Below are positions 35,474 through 44,752 of a stretch of 64,000 nucleotides of DNA, piece by piece. The stretch covers positions 62,001 through 126,000 of the forward strand of contig DASTXE010000004.1 in the NCBI GenBank assembly GCA_035765535.1. The letters run 5' to 3'. This stretch comes from Rickettsiales bacterium (lineage in GTDB: Bacteria > Pseudomonadota > Alphaproteobacteria > Rickettsiales > JABCZZ01). Position 1 is the first letter of the stretch. Each line of letters starts with the position of its first letter. The notes beneath the pieces are model-generated. The model searched no databases. It saw only the letters and a program-made list of their open reading frames with translations, and was not told where the DNA came from. The translations under genes were made by a program, and so were the position numbers.

Positions 35474-35974
35474 TTAGGACTGTTTTCGCCCTGCAGCATC
35501 CATGAGCAAAGCAAGCGCTTCAGCCACCGTTGCCAACCTTACCTGCCGGCGATCGCCTTCAAACCGGAATTCCTTTACGAACATCCCGCCCTTCTGCATT
35601 CCGACGGCTATATAGACAAGCCCCACCGGTTTATCGGCGGTGCCGCCATCCGGTCCAGCAATTCCGGTAACCGAAACGCTTAAGCTGGCATGGCTGTTCG
35701 CGAGCGCCCCCTGCGCCATTGCCTGCGCGACCTGCGCACTCACAGCGCCATGCTCCGCCAGCAATGCCTCCGGTACCCCAAGCTGTGCAATTTTTGCTGC
35801 ATTGGAATATGTGACGAATCCGCGCTCGAATACAGAAGAGGAACCGGGAATTTCAGTGAGCAGGGCCGCAATCAGCCCACCCGTACAGGATTCTGCCGTC
35901 ACGAGCAGAAAGCCGTTTTTGCGGCACTGCGTCAGCAGCGCCTGCGCTTGCGTGATCAAAGAATCGGAAAACAT
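35474..35974 (-). CDS. pncC: CinA C-terminal family nicotinamide-nucleotide amidase
   Basis: Deamidates NMN to NaMN in the pyridine nucleotide cycle. 166 residues, the stand-alone PncC size. Signatures: TAESCTGGLIAALLTEIPGSS near residue 27, FVTYSNAAKIAQLGV, HGAVSAQVAQAMAQGAL, and SVTGIAGPDGGTADKPVGLVY. Confidence 0.93.
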   Translation of the reverse strand: MFSDSLITQAQALLTQCRKNGFLLVTAESCTGGLIAALLTEIPGSSSVFERGFVTYSNAAKIAQLGVPEALLAEHGAVSAQVAQAMAQGALANSHASLSVSVTGIAGPDGGTADKPVGLVYIAVGMQKGGMFVKEFRFEGDRRQVRLATVAEALALLMDAAGRKQS

Positions 35975-36013
35975 TCCACCATTACCTGCAACAAGAGGAA
36001 AAGCGCTTGGCGG

Positions 36014-36373
36014 CTAGGCATCCTCCGGCTCCCTTTCCTTACTACGGCGGGAAGTAATTTCTGCCTTGCCTGCTTTCTTCGCATTCTTTTCCGGCTGTGC
36101 ATTTTGTTTGGCTTTCACGAGCTTACCCTTATCATGGTCCCAAACATAACGCGTTACGACAACCTGAGTGCCGGTGGTCACAATATCGCCGTTAGCCATT
36201 TGCAATACGTCGAGCCCGTTTTTCAGCGCATCGTGAATCAACGTGGAGGACTGACGCAGGTACGTGGCGCTCGTCATGTCGTTAAGTGGCATGGAAGCAG
36301 CGGAGTCTTTCTTCCTTGATAAGGAATCTCCCTGCAGCCCAAGCTTCTTCAACAGATCGTTTTTATCTACCAC
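36014..36373 (-). CDS. Hypothetical, DUF2671-like
   Basis: 119 residues, soluble, with a basic C-terminal tail. The middle TSATYLRQSSTLIHDALKNG followed by ANGDIVTTGTQVVVTRYVWD and a KGKLVK stretch resembles my recollection of rickettsial DUF2671 proteins; this is pattern memory, not a search. GTG start at 36373. Function unknown. Confidence 0.55.
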   Translation of the reverse strand: MVDKNDLLKKLGLQGDSLSRKKDSAASMPLNDMTSATYLRQSSTLIHDALKNGLDVLQMANGDIVTTGTQVVVTRYVWDHDKGKLVKAKQNAQPEKNAKKAGKAEITSRRSKEREPEDA

Positions 36374-36491
36374 TGATACCGCTCCAGAATATTTTCCAAC
36401 AAAATCTCAATCGCAACTCTACTTCTTCTACCGTGAGTTCGACGCCTTTCCTCGCGAGCAGATTCAGGGCGCAACAAGCGCACGCAATCAT
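36363..36491 (-). CDS. Possible 42-residue ORF upstream of the DUF2671-like gene
   Basis: ATG at 36491 gives MIACACCALNLLARKGVELT and an acidic amphipathic stretch, ending just inside the start of the next gene (11-base overlap). Cys-rich at the N-terminus. No strong Shine-Dalgarno; could be chance. Confidence 0.22.
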   Translation of the reverse strand: MIACACCALNLLARKGVELTVEEVELRLRFCWKIFWSGISGR

Positions 36492-36753
36492 GAAAAGCCA
36501 GTTTATTTACCTGTATCCGGCCGCGAATTCAACACCAAAAAGAGGCTTGCGCGAACAGATATTCCAAGCACACAACCTAAAATTGTTATTCTACCATCTG
36601 CATGCACGACTCTTTATCTGAAAATCGTCATAACATCGAATGGCATAGCTATTTTATGCCTTGCTTTCCCTCAACTGCTGGAGGATATAACGCCGCGCGC
36701 TATATAATATAGAACGCCCGGAATGTCAAACCCGGCACAAATCCTGGAGAAAT
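36492..36753. other. Non-coding gap, nothing identified
   Basis: AT-rich stretch between the small ORF and the carbonic-anhydrase gene. A plus-strand frame of about 110 codons crosses it but is low complexity and has no ribosome-binding site. No tmRNA, tRNA or clear terminator was found. Confidence 0.35.
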
Positions 36754-37257
36754 CTACTTGTACTCCGCCGCCAGCTCGACGTAATTATTGCTGGAGACAG
36801 GGATAAAATCCGTTTCTTCCGGCTTCATATCGCGCATATAGCGGGCCGGGTTACCCGCCCAGACCTGCCCTTTAAGAATACGCTTGCCCGGAGTGACCAG
36901 CGCTCCCGCAGCAACCCATGCGCCGCTTTCCACCACCGCGCCATCCATGATCGTGGCATGCATACCGATGAAACAATCGTCTTCCAGCGTGCAGGCATGC
37001 AGCAGCACACTATGGCCGATCGTAACGCCGCTGCCGATGATCGTCGGCCCCGTCTTGCGCGTGACATGAATGACCGTGCCGTCCTGGATGTTGGTGCGCG
37101 CGCCGATACGGATATAATTGACATCGCCACGGATCACACAGCCGAACCACACACCGCTTTCCTCACCGATATGCACATCGCCGATCACGACCGCTCCCGG
37201 AGCAATGAAAGCGCTCGGCGCTATCGTCGGAGATATCTGTTTATAGGGCATGAGCAT
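36754..37257 (-). CDS. Gamma-carbonic anhydrase family hexapeptide protein
   Basis: 167 residues forming a left-handed beta-helix (YrdA/PaaY/CaiE type). Repeated hexapeptides: SAFIAPGAVVIGDVHIGEESGVWFG, then RGDVNYIRIGARTNIQDGTVIHV. The metal-ligand His residues are present (VIHV; IGHSVLLHAC). GGAGG lies seven bases before the ATG. May bind zinc; enzymatic activity is not guaranteed for this branch. Confidence 0.88.
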   Translation of the reverse strand: MLMPYKQISPTIAPSAFIAPGAVVIGDVHIGEESGVWFGCVIRGDVNYIRIGARTNIQDGTVIHVTRKTGPTIIGSGVTIGHSVLLHACTLEDDCFIGMHATIMDGAVVESGAWVAAGALVTPGKRILKGQVWAGNPARYMRDMKPEETDFIPVSSNNYVELAAEYK

Positions 37258-37273
37258 AGTGGCCTCCTTAAGG

Positions 37274-38311
37274 TTATGGGAACACTGCCGTATGATGAAT
37301 CGAAAGCGTCTCAGGATATCCGCACATGAGGTTCATGTTCTGGATCGCCTGACCGGATGCACCCTTGACCAGGTTATCGATAACCGACACGATGATCGCC
37401 CTGCCCGGCAACCGGTCCTGGAATACGGCCATGAGACAGAAATTCGTGCCCCGCACCATATGTGTCGCTGGTGTAATACCCTTCGCCGCCACTTTTACAA
37501 AAGCTTCGCCTTCATAGGCCTTACGCAAAGCCGCATCGAGATCGGCCGCGCTCTTGCCAGCTGCAAGGGTGACATAGATGGTCGAAAGCATGCCACGGTT
37601 CATCGGGATCAGATGCGGCGTAAAGTTCACCAGCACCTGCTTTCCGCAAGCCTGCGAAAGCCCCTGCTCGATTTCCGGCGCATGGCGATGCGACGCAACG
37701 CCATATGCGTTCATGCCTTCATTGACCTCCGTGTACAGCATGGCCTGCTTCGCTGCCCTGCCTGCTCCGCTGACCCCAGATTTGGCATCGATGATGATAC
37801 CGTCCGCCTCAATCAGCCCCGCTTTCAGCAGCGGCATAAGTGGCAGCAGCGATGACGTCGGATAGCAGCCGGGATTGGCAATCAGACGGGAAGCTTTAAC
37901 CGCATCGCGCGCATGTTCCGTGAGGCCATAGACAGCTTCTTTTTGCAAATCCGGTGCCTGATGCGCGTGGCCGTACCACTGCGCATAGGTCTCAATATTT
38001 TCCAGCCGGAAATCCGCCGACAGGTCGATCACTTTCACCGAGCGCGGGATGGCTGCGATAACCTGCTGCGTCGTACCATGTGGCAGGCAGCAGAATACGA
38101 TATCCACTTTCGCATAATCCACCTGCGACAGCGGAATAAGATCCGGCAGCCCGGCAAAATCCAGATGCGGATAAACCTCGCGCATCGGCTTGCCAGCCTG
38201 GCTGTCCGCCGTCAGATATGCAATCTCCACATGCGGGTGGTTAAGCAGGAACCTGAGCAGCTCCGCCCCGGTATAACCGCTGGCACCGATAATCGCTACG
38301 CGTTGTTTCAT
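37274..38311 (-). CDS. argC: N-acetyl-gamma-glutamyl-phosphate reductase
   Basis: Third step of arginine biosynthesis. 345 residues: NADP-binding VAIIGASGYTGAELLRFL at the N-terminus, then DIVFCCLPHGTTQQV, and the active-site segment LIANPGCYPTSSLL with catalytic Cys and the conserved His in HRHAPEIEQ. Its presence argues that the cell makes its own arginine. Confidence 0.97.
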   Translation of the reverse strand: MKQRVAIIGASGYTGAELLRFLLNHPHVEIAYLTADSQAGKPMREVYPHLDFAGLPDLIPLSQVDYAKVDIVFCCLPHGTTQQVIAAIPRSVKVIDLSADFRLENIETYAQWYGHAHQAPDLQKEAVYGLTEHARDAVKASRLIANPGCYPTSSLLPLMPLLKAGLIEADGIIIDAKSGVSGAGRAAKQAMLYTEVNEGMNAYGVASHRHAPEIEQGLSQACGKQVLVNFTPHLIPMNRGMLSTIYVTLAAGKSAADLDAALRKAYEGEAFVKVAAKGITPATHMVRGTNFCLMAVFQDRLPGRAIIVSVIDNLVKGASGQAIQNMNLMCGYPETLSIHHTAVFP

Positions 38312-38337
38312 GTCGTTTCTTTCTGGAATCCTTTGCT

Positions 38338-39078
38338 TCAGGCAGGTATCGCCGCGAGCAGATAATTAACGTCTAAATCGCGCTCGTCAAGGCTCCAGCT
38401 GTTTTGCAGCGGATTGAAAGCCATGCCCGTCATATGCGTCACGCGCATATTCTGTCGGCGCAATCCCGAGCAAAGCTCGGCAGGTTTCAGGAATTTCTTC
38501 CATTGATGCGTGCCACGCGGTAGCCAGCGCAGCACATATTCCGCACCTGCAATCGCAAACGCATAGGATTTGATCGTGCGGTTCAGCGTAGACATAAACA
38601 GCATGCCTTCCGGCTTCACGAGCTTTGTGCAGGCATTCAGGAAAGCCGTTACATCCGCCACATGCTCCACCACTTCCAGCGCAAGCACGATATCATAGGC
38701 TTCCATGCCTTCTGCCACCAGCTGTTCGGGCGTGGTATTGCGGTAATCGATCGAAAGCCCCATTTTCTGCGCATGCAGCGATGCCACGCGGATATTCTTA
38801 TCCGAAGCATCAATGGCCGTCACCGTAGCTCCAAGCCGCGTAAACGGTTCGGCCAGCAGCCCGCCGCCACAGCCCACATCCAGCAGCCTGAGCCCTGCAA
38901 GCGGCCTGATCTTCTGCGGATCGCGCCCGAAATGCGCACAGGCCTGGTCGCGGATATATTGCAGACGCACCGGGTTGATGCGGTGAAGCGGCCTGAATTT
39001 GCCGTTTTCATCCCACCATTCCTCGGCAATGCGCGAGAAACGCTCTACATCTTCCTGATCGACGGTATTGGCTTCCAT
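38338..39078 (-). CDS. ubiG: UbiG ubiquinone O-methyltransferase
   Basis: Carries out two O-methylations in ubiquinone synthesis. 246 residues from ATG 39078 (AGGAAA directly upstream). Family opening VDQEDVERFSRIAEEWWDENG and FRPLHRINPVRLQYIRDQ; SAM motif LLDVGCGGGLLAEPFTRLGA; NRTIKSYAFAIAGAEYVLRWLP and GTHQWKKFLKPAEL. An upstream in-frame ATG at 39186 would overlap the divergent rimI and is not used. Confidence 0.95.
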   Translation of the reverse strand: MEANTVDQEDVERFSRIAEEWWDENGKFRPLHRINPVRLQYIRDQACAHFGRDPQKIRPLAGLRLLDVGCGGGLLAEPFTRLGATVTAIDASDKNIRVASLHAQKMGLSIDYRNTTPEQLVAEGMEAYDIVLALEVVEHVADVTAFLNACTKLVKPEGMLFMSTLNRTIKSYAFAIAGAEYVLRWLPRGTHQWKKFLKPAELCSGLRRQNMRVTHMTGMAFNPLQNSWSLDERDLDVNYLLAAIPA

Positions 39079-39126
39079 TTTCCTGTTTCCTTTGTAACGA
39101 GACGGCGTATCATAGTCCCTCAGCGC

Positions 39127-39576
39127 ATGACAATCAATATAGAGATCACCCGGCAGCCCGATACGGAAGCCCTTGCCGCCATCCACCGGAGCTGCTTCGA
39201 AACGCCCTGGGACGCACAGGCGATTGCGGAATTATTATATTACAGCGGCACACAAGCCCTTGTTGCACAAGATTATACCGGCTTTGCACTGACCAGGACT
39301 ATTTACGACGAACTCGAAATCCTGACCCTTGCTGTGTCCCCCGAACATCGCAGACACGGCATAGGCAAAGCGCTTCTGGAAGCTATTTTGAACTGGGCAA
39401 GGGAAAAAGGGGTTAAAACCATATTCCTCGAAGTGCGCATAAGTAATGAAGCCGCACAAGAATTATATAAAAATGCAGGCTTCGAACTTCTCAATACCCG
39501 GAAAGATTACTACCGCAATGCGGACGGCACCCACGAAGACGCCGCCGTTATGCGCAAGAAGCTGGAATCAGAATAA
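39127..39576 (+). CDS. rimI: RimI-type N-acetyltransferase
   Basis: GNAT acetyltransferase that modifies the N-terminus of ribosomal protein S18 in the RimI group. 149 residues: IHRSCFETPWDAQAIAELL, then acetyl-CoA motif LAVSPEHRRHGIGKALLEAI, EVRISNEAAQELYKNAGFEL, and RKDYYRNADGTHEDAAVM, all RimI hallmarks. ATG 39127 is chosen; an upstream in-frame extension would run antisense through ubiG. Confidence 0.9.
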   Translation: MTINIEITRQPDTEALAAIHRSCFETPWDAQAIAELLYYSGTQALVAQDYTGFALTRTIYDELEILTLAVSPEHRRHGIGKALLEAILNWAREKGVKTIFLEVRISNEAAQELYKNAGFELLNTRKDYYRNADGTHEDAAVMRKKLESE

Positions 39577-39728
39577 TTACTCCACCAATGCCAATAGCAT
39601 AGTGAAGCCAGAAGGCTGAATTCATTCAAAAGTCAAGGCTTTTGCAGGAACAATTAAACACCCCTCGTGGGTACGCGGAGGAGCACTTGCGACGACCCCG
39701 CGCATAGCGCGAGGGGGTAAGCGTAAGC
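39577..39728. other. Intergenic GC-rich palindromic stretch
   Basis: The GC-rich part (about 39660-39728) is unlike the flanks and has short hairpins, for example CCCCGCGC-ATA-GCGCGAGGGG at 39696-39717. It could be a repeat element or part of the rimI 3' end. No gene seen. Confidence 0.35.
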
Positions 39729-39754
39729 GAAGGGGGAATTCTTATTCCCCCTTC
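39729..39754 (-). terminator. Hairpin downstream of hsp20
   Basis: GAAGGGGGAAT and ATTCCCCCTTC form a perfect 11-bp stem with a 4-base loop between the convergent rimI and hsp20 genes. AT-rich sequence follows on the plus strand. A likely two-way terminator, but without a full T-run. Confidence 0.6.
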
Positions 39755-39767
39755 TAATATTAAAAGA

Positions 39768-40271
39768 CTACGCAGCATGCTTGATTTCAATAGTCCGTTC
39801 TTTCGGCTTCGCCTCCGCTTTTTTGGGAATGGAAACCGTCAGTACGCCTTTATCCATCTTGGCATCAGCATTATCGAGATCGGCAATCTCAGGAAGAGCA
39901 ACTACACGCTGGAATGCGCCGTAAGAACGTTCCTGACGGAAATAGCCTTCTTTCTCTTCCTTGGCCACAGCCTTTTTCTCACCCTTAATAACGAGATACC
40001 CTTCCGAAGCCGTAATCTGCACGTCCTTGACGTCCAGTCCCGGCAGTTCGGCAGCTATCTTATAGCCTTGCGGGGTCTCGCTGACATCGAGTGCCGGGCT
40101 GAGCACTGCATTCTGGGCAGTGGCAGGACGGCGCCATACGGAAACCGAAGGTTCGCCGAAGAATTCGCCAAACAGCCTGTTTACCTCATCCTGAAACGTC
40201 ACGATAGGATTGCCGCCCCTTTCGACGGAAACCGGGGAGCGGCTGGTATTCAATAAATCGCGCATTGTCAT
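39768..40271 (-). CDS. Hsp20 small heat-shock protein
   Basis: ATP-independent holdase of the alpha-crystallin family. 167 residues with the alpha-crystallin domain about 55-160: SPALDVSETPQGYKIAAELPG, LVIKGEKK, FQRVVALPEIADLDNADAKM, and KGVLTVSIPKK. AGAGG precedes ATG 40271 by six bases. An RpoH-like promoter lies about 90-115 bases upstream; the leader carries a small CCCGC/GCGGG hairpin. Confidence 0.94.
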   Translation of the reverse strand: MTMRDLLNTSRSPVSVERGGNPIVTFQDEVNRLFGEFFGEPSVSVWRRPATAQNAVLSPALDVSETPQGYKIAAELPGLDVKDVQITASEGYLVIKGEKKAVAKEEKEGYFRQERSYGAFQRVVALPEIADLDNADAKMDKGVLTVSIPKKAEAKPKERTIEIKHAA

Positions 40272-40300
40272 AACAACCTCTTTTCAGATAATAAACTACG

Positions 40301-40314
40301 CCCGCAAAAGCGGG
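40301..40314 (-). promoter_or_regulatory. Hairpin in the hsp20 leader
   Basis: CCCGC-AAAA-GCGGG, a 5-bp stem about 30 bases before the start codon. It does not cover the Shine-Dalgarno and does not match a known ROSE or 4U thermometer. Confidence 0.3.
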
Positions 40315-40355
40315 TAACTCTATGAACTGCATTATTAATTCGCGGTTCTAATAAT

Positions 40356-40385
40356 AGATATAGTGCAACCCGGACGGCTTACAAG
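40356..40385 (-). promoter_or_regulatory. RpoH-type promoter of hsp20
   Basis: CTTGTAA (40385-40379) with ACTATATCT (40364-40356) on the minus strand. CTTG and the -10 box are spaced as in the clpB promoter of this window, consistent with an alphaproteobacterial RpoH site. Confidence 0.6.
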
Positions 40386-40446
40386 GGGACCAGAAAAATA
40401 TTTGCAATATACAGAAAGCAACTGCCTGGGATTCCACCGATCAGGA

Positions 40447-40917
40447 TTATTCACTCAATTCATCTGCATCTGGTGGCTGAAAACGCCCAAGCCATTCAAC
40501 AAGCTGGCTTTCGGTGATATAAAAAATGCCTGGCTTTAGGTCATCATTGCGCTTTTTAAGCCGCAACAGAAGCTCTTCACGGGAAACGTCCATATAGTGC
40601 AGTTTTACATTGATACCACGCTCTCTTGCCTTGGTACGATACGTGTCTCGCTCTTCCCTGCCCCAGAAACCGTTATCCAAAATAGCGTTGATTCCCTGGC
40701 TTACAGCTCGCAAAGCAAAATCCAGCAGCATCGCTTCCATCTGCAGGCGTTGTTGGTTGTAAGCCTCTACATCTTTATCCCAGTCCCTCGCACCGATGAA
40801 AGGTTCCAGCCATTCATCCGGCGAAAAACGCAGGGCGGGAAGTTCCGCCTCAAGCTTCCTTGCCAGCGTTGTCTTGCCCGAACACGGCAGGCCGCAGATC
40901 ATATGCAGTTTAGCCAT
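40447..40917 (-). CDS. P-loop kinase-like AAA_33 protein
   Basis: 156 residues. Walker A at the very N-terminus (ICGLPCSGKTTLARKL), then FSPDEWLEP and ILDNGFWGREERDTYRTKARE, a zeta-toxin/polynucleotide-kinase-like pattern with the DxW and RxxxxxxA segments of AAA_33 kinases. Substrate unknown. No antitoxin gene is next to it, so a toxin role is not supported. Ends convergent with the hsp20 upstream region. Confidence 0.75.
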   Translation of the reverse strand: MAKLHMICGLPCSGKTTLARKLEAELPALRFSPDEWLEPFIGARDWDKDVEAYNQQRLQMEAMLLDFALRAVSQGINAILDNGFWGREERDTYRTKARERGINVKLHYMDVSREELLLRLKKRNDDLKPGIFYITESQLVEWLGRFQPPDADELSE

Positions 40918-40974
40918 CTAACTTTTTCCTTAATATCCTGCTCATAACATATTGCCAAGTGCGAGAGATATACC

Positions 40975-41010
40975 AAAAAGGGCCGCAAACAGTATTTGCA
41001 GCCCTTTTTT
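40975..41010 (-). terminator. Terminator of ftsH
   Basis: GGGCCGCAAA, loop CAGTA and TTTGCAGCCC pair with one mismatch, with T-runs on both strands (AAAAA before and TTTTTT after). It lies 20 bases past the ftsH stop and can work in both directions. Confidence 0.85.
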
Positions 41011-41029
41011 AAATAACTATTTTGAATTA

Positions 41030-42961
41030 TCAGGCAGTGGCCGGTTTCTCTGTCAGCTCATCAGCCTTGGACGCACGGCTGGAAGGCACCGAAGTGCGCG
41101 CAGATGCCTTCACACCGCTATCTCCGCCATTGCGGTCCAGAGGCTCACCGTTGAGCAACGCCTTAATGTCATGGCCGCTGAGCGTTTCATATTCCAGCAG
41201 GTTTTGCGCAATCAGATGCAGTTCGTCGATATGCTCCGTCAGGATCTCCTTGGCCTTGGCATGCGCGCCTTCCACGATCTCACGCACTTCCTCGTCGATC
41301 AGTGCAGCCGTCTTGCCGGAAACTTTGCTGGCCTGACCCGCAGCATAAATATCCTGATTGTCGGAGCCGTAGAAGAGTGGCCCAAGCTTTTCGCTCATGC
41401 CCCACTCGGTTACCATCGCACGCGCAAGCGACGTCACATATTTAATATCCGACGATGCACCGCTGGAGACTTTATCATGGCCGAAGATCAATTCTTCCGC
41501 GGCGCGTCCGCCCATCGCAATCGCAAGGTCGGCATACATTTTTTCACGCAGGTAAGAAATCTTATCCGCTTCCGGCAGGCGCATCACCATACCGAGCGCA
41601 CGCCCGCGCGGGATGATCGTCGCCTTGTGAATCTGGTCCGCCGAAGGCTGATAGACCGAGACCAGCGCATGGCCGCCTTCATGGTAAGCCGTCATCTTCT
41701 TTTCTTCTTCGCTGATGACCATGGATTTGCGTTCCGCGCCCATCATCACCTTGTCCTTGGCCGCCTCCAGCTCTTTCATCGTCACGACCTTCTTGCCGCT
41801 GCGTGCCGCCATGAGCGCCGCCTCATTCACAAGATTGGCAAGATCGGCACCCGAGAAGCCAGGTGTGCCGCGTGCGATGATACGCGCATTGACATCCGGA
41901 GCCTGCGGCACTTTACGCAAATGCACTTCAAGAATTTTCTCGCGTCCATTGATATCTGGGTTGGGAACATGTATCTGGCGGTCGAAACGGCCCGGACGCA
42001 GCAACGCTGGATCGAGCACGTCGGGACGGTTGGTGGCTGCCACAATGATCACGCCTTCATTCGCCTCGAACCCGTCCATCTCCACAAGCATCTGGTTCAG
42101 CGTCTGCTCGCGTTCGTCATTACCGCCGCCCATGCCGACACCGCGATGACGGCCAACTGCGTCGATTTCGTCGATAAAGATAATGCAAGGCGCATTCTTC
42201 TTGCCCTGCTCGAACATATCGCGCACACGGCTTGCACCCACGCCCACGAACATTTCCACAAAGTCCGAACCGGAAATGGTGAAGAACGGTACGCCCGCTT
42301 CGCCCGCAATCGCACGCGCAAGCAACGTTTTACCGGTACCCGGAGGACCTACCAGCAAACAGCCTTTCGGAATCTTTCCACCCAGCCGCTGGAATTTCTG
42401 CGGGTCTTTCAGGAAGTCCACAATTTCGGAAAGCTCTTCCTTCGCTTCGTCGATACCGGCCACATCGGTGAAAGTAACCTTACCCATTTTCTCCGTCAGC
42501 AGCCTCGCGCGTGACTTTCCGAACCCGAGCGCACCGCCGCGACCGCCATCCTTGCCCTGCATCTGGCGCAGGATAAAAACATACACGCCGATGAACAGCA
42601 GCAGCGGCGACCAGTACAGGAAGAAACTCCATAGCGCATCCGTGCCGGACGTATCAGGCGGAGCCGAAACCTTCACCTTTTTCTGCAGCAACATCGAGAC
42701 AAGGCTAGGATCTTCCGGCGCATAGGTAACAAAGCGCTCACCATTGCTGTAATGTCCCGTAATGGAGGTGCTGAGCGCCTCCGGCACTTTTTTGATCAGG
42801 ACATCAGAAATCTCACCGTTATTGACCTTGGTCACGAACTCGGAGAAAGCCAGCCGGTCGCGGGTGTTGTTTTCCGCATTCCCCAGGAAGACATTGACGG
42901 CTACGAGAAGCAAAAGGCCGACCACCACCCAGATGGCGATATTACGCGTGAATTTAGGCAT
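41030..42961 (-). CDS. ftsH: ATP-dependent zinc metalloprotease FtsH
   Basis: Membrane-anchored AAA+ protease that degrades RpoH, LpxC and damaged membrane proteins. 643 residues: N-terminal helix ([20 protein letters not shown]), periplasmic loop, second helix ([18 protein letters not shown]), AAA domain with Walker A GPPGTGKT (near residue 205), [18 protein letters not shown], second-region-of-homology [14 protein letters not shown], and protease motif HEGGH (near 430). Full length and secure. Confidence 0.98.
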   Translation of the reverse strand: MPKFTRNIAIWVVVGLLLLVAVNVFLGNAENNTRDRLAFSEFVTKVNNGEISDVLIKKVPEALSTSITGHYSNGERFVTYAPEDPSLVSMLLQKKVKVSAPPDTSGTDALWSFFLYWSPLLLFIGVYVFILRQMQGKDGGRGGALGFGKSRARLLTEKMGKVTFTDVAGIDEAKEELSEIVDFLKDPQKFQRLGGKIPKGCLLVGPPGTGKTLLARAIAGEAGVPFFTISGSDFVEMFVGVGASRVRDMFEQGKKNAPCIIFIDEIDAVGRHRGVGMGGGNDEREQTLNQMLVEMDGFEANEGVIIVAATNRPDVLDPALLRPGRFDRQIHVPNPDINGREKILEVHLRKVPQAPDVNARIIARGTPGFSGADLANLVNEAALMAARSGKKVVTMKELEAAKDKVMMGAERKSMVISEEEKKMTAYHEGGHALVSVYQPSADQIHKATIIPRGRALGMVMRLPEADKISYLREKMYADLAIAMGGRAAEELIFGHDKVSSGASSDIKYVTSLARAMVTEWGMSEKLGPLFYGSDNQDIYAAGQASKVSGKTAALIDEEVREIVEGAHAKAKEILTEHIDELHLIAQNLLEYETLSGHDIKALLNGEPLDRNGGDSGVKASARTSVPSSRASKADELTEKPATA

Positions 42962-43046
42962 AAGGTTCCTGTTAAAAACGCAAGGATAAAGATTATTACC
43001 CTATAATATAGGGATCAAAAAGCAGTTTGTCACTAGGTTCCGCCAA

Positions 43047-44609
43047 TTAACTGCCCTTGCCGAGCTGCATCGCTTTGGGGAACTTCACGCCAAGCGCCGC
43101 TTCCAGACGCGGCAGCTCGCCGTAATATTCGATACGCCGCACGAAACGCGGCATAATACCCGACCACTTGAACTTGCCGACAATCCTGCCATTCGCATCT
43201 TCGCCTTCCTGCTTGAAATTAAATAGGTCATGCATCGTGATCGTATCGCCTTCCATGCCTACCACTTCGGAAATATAGGTAATACGGCGCTGGCCGTCAC
43301 GCATGCGGCTGATCTGCACAATCAGATGCAGCGCCGCCGCAATCTGGTAACGCAGCGATTTGACAGGGATCTGCAGGTCGGCCATGCTGATCATATTCTC
43401 TAAGCGCGAAAGCGCATCGCGCGGATGGTTCGCGTGAACTGTGGTAAGCGATCCTTCATGGCCGGTATTCATAGCCTGTAACATGTCGAATGCTTCCGAG
43501 CCGCGCACTTCGCCCACGATAATGCGGTCTGGGCGCATACGCAGCGCGTTCTTCACGAGATCGCGGATGGTAACGTCTTCCCCTTCTTTCATACCCACGT
43601 GATGCGGACGCGTTTCAAGGCGCACAACGTGCGGCTGCTGCAGCTTAAGTTCGGCCGCGTCTTCAATGGTAACGATACGCTCTTTGTTTTCGATATGCTG
43701 CGAGATCGCATTGAGCAGCGTCGTCTTACCGGAGCCGGTACCGCCGGAGATCACAATATTCAGGCGGCATTTACCCACCACCTTGAGAAACTCGCAGATT
43801 TCCTTGTTGACGTTATTGCTCTCAAGCATCGAATCCAGCGTGATATTCCTCTTGGAGAATTTACGGATCGAGATGCTTGTGCCGTCCACCGCGAGCGGCG
43901 GCGCAATGATATTAACGCGGCTGCCGTCCAGCAGACGGGCATCGACCAGCGGCCTTTTCAAATCGACCTGGCGGCCGATATCATGCACAATATTCTTGGC
44001 CAGATCGAACACTTCCTTGTCATTCTTGAAGGTAATATCCGTCTTCTCGAGCTTACCGTGGCGCTCGACATAAATATTCTCCGGGCCGTTGATGAGAATA
44101 TCGTTGATCGCATCATCCTCGATCAGCGGAGCGATCGGCCCCATATGAGACTGCACATTGGCCAGCACAACCTCACGGTCGTAATTATGTTCGGGATTAT
44201 CGATACTGTTGTCCTGTCCGGGCATTGCACCGGCAATGGCATCGCCGCACTTGGCCAGCATTCCCGCAACCCGCTCCATGCTCTCGGCAATCTTCGCCAT
44301 TCCGTCCAGCGCTGGCTGCGCGGCAGGCGCCGCAACAGGCAGCTGCATCGGAGGAAGCGAAGCACCGCTTAACAGCGCCTCCACCTGCTCCAGCGACAGT
44401 AATTCAATCTCGAGCGCCGTGCGCGCCAGCACGGTCTCCCGGTAAGGCTCGCCGCGAATCAGGCTTACGCCACCAAAAATCTCTCCCGGCACGGCTGAAC
44501 GCGTGTCCCCGTCGCGAATAACATCGGCAGCACCGGCAATAATCATGAACGCATGTGCGCACGCATCTCCTTCACGGCAAATAATATCACCTTCGGCAAA
44601 AGAATACAT
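43047..44609 (-). CDS. cNMP-binding domain fused to CpaF/TadA-type secretion ATPase
   Basis: 520 residues. Residues about 1-90 are a cyclic-nucleotide-binding domain ([47 protein letters not shown]). After an Ala/Pro linker comes a CpaF/VirB11 motor: N-domain ([21 protein letters not shown]), Walker [17 protein letters not shown] (near 285), [33 protein letters not shown] and [14 protein letters not shown]. Usual CpaF partners (pilin, TadB/C, secretin) are absent. The gene stands alone, so its secretion or pilus partner is unknown. Whether the sensor domain still binds cAMP or c-di-GMP is not decided by sequence alone. Confidence 0.88.
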   Translation of the reverse strand: MYSFAEGDIICREGDACAHAFMIIAGAADVIRDGDTRSAVPGEIFGGVSLIRGEPYRETVLARTALEIELLSLEQVEALLSGASLPPMQLPVAAPAAQPALDGMAKIAESMERVAGMLAKCGDAIAGAMPGQDNSIDNPEHNYDREVVLANVQSHMGPIAPLIEDDAINDILINGPENIYVERHGKLEKTDITFKNDKEVFDLAKNIVHDIGRQVDLKRPLVDARLLDGSRVNIIAPPLAVDGTSISIRKFSKRNITLDSMLESNNVNKEICEFLKVVGKCRLNIVISGGTGSGKTTLLNAISQHIENKERIVTIEDAAELKLQQPHVVRLETRPHHVGMKEGEDVTIRDLVKNALRMRPDRIIVGEVRGSEAFDMLQAMNTGHEGSLTTVHANHPRDALSRLENMISMADLQIPVKSLRYQIAAALHLIVQISRMRDGQRRITYISEVVGMEGDTITMHDLFNFKQEGEDANGRIVGKFKWSGIMPRFVRRIEYYGELPRLEAALGVKFPKAMQLGKGS

Positions 44610-44752
44610 AACCGGGAACCGTTCTATATGTGGATAAAGTTTATCATACTGCGAATTTAGCAGGAATATATTAAGCTTTTATTAAAAAAGGACAGTTTCC
44701 GGCAAACGTGGCATTATTCCAACAGTAAAGACACAATAATCGTTAGTTATTA

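Noticed and set aside
36374..36753. tmRNA or other structured RNA in the non-coding gap
   Set aside because: No tRNA-like acceptor, tag ORF or conserved tmRNA landmarks were found on either strand.
40447..40917. Zeta-toxin of a toxin-antitoxin pair
   Set aside because: Only a general P-loop kinase pattern and no antitoxin gene next to it.
40952..42514. 520-codon open frame antisense to ftsH
   Set aside because: It mirrors ftsH codon structure, is rich in His/Arg, has no ribosome-binding site and no family features; ftsH is certain.
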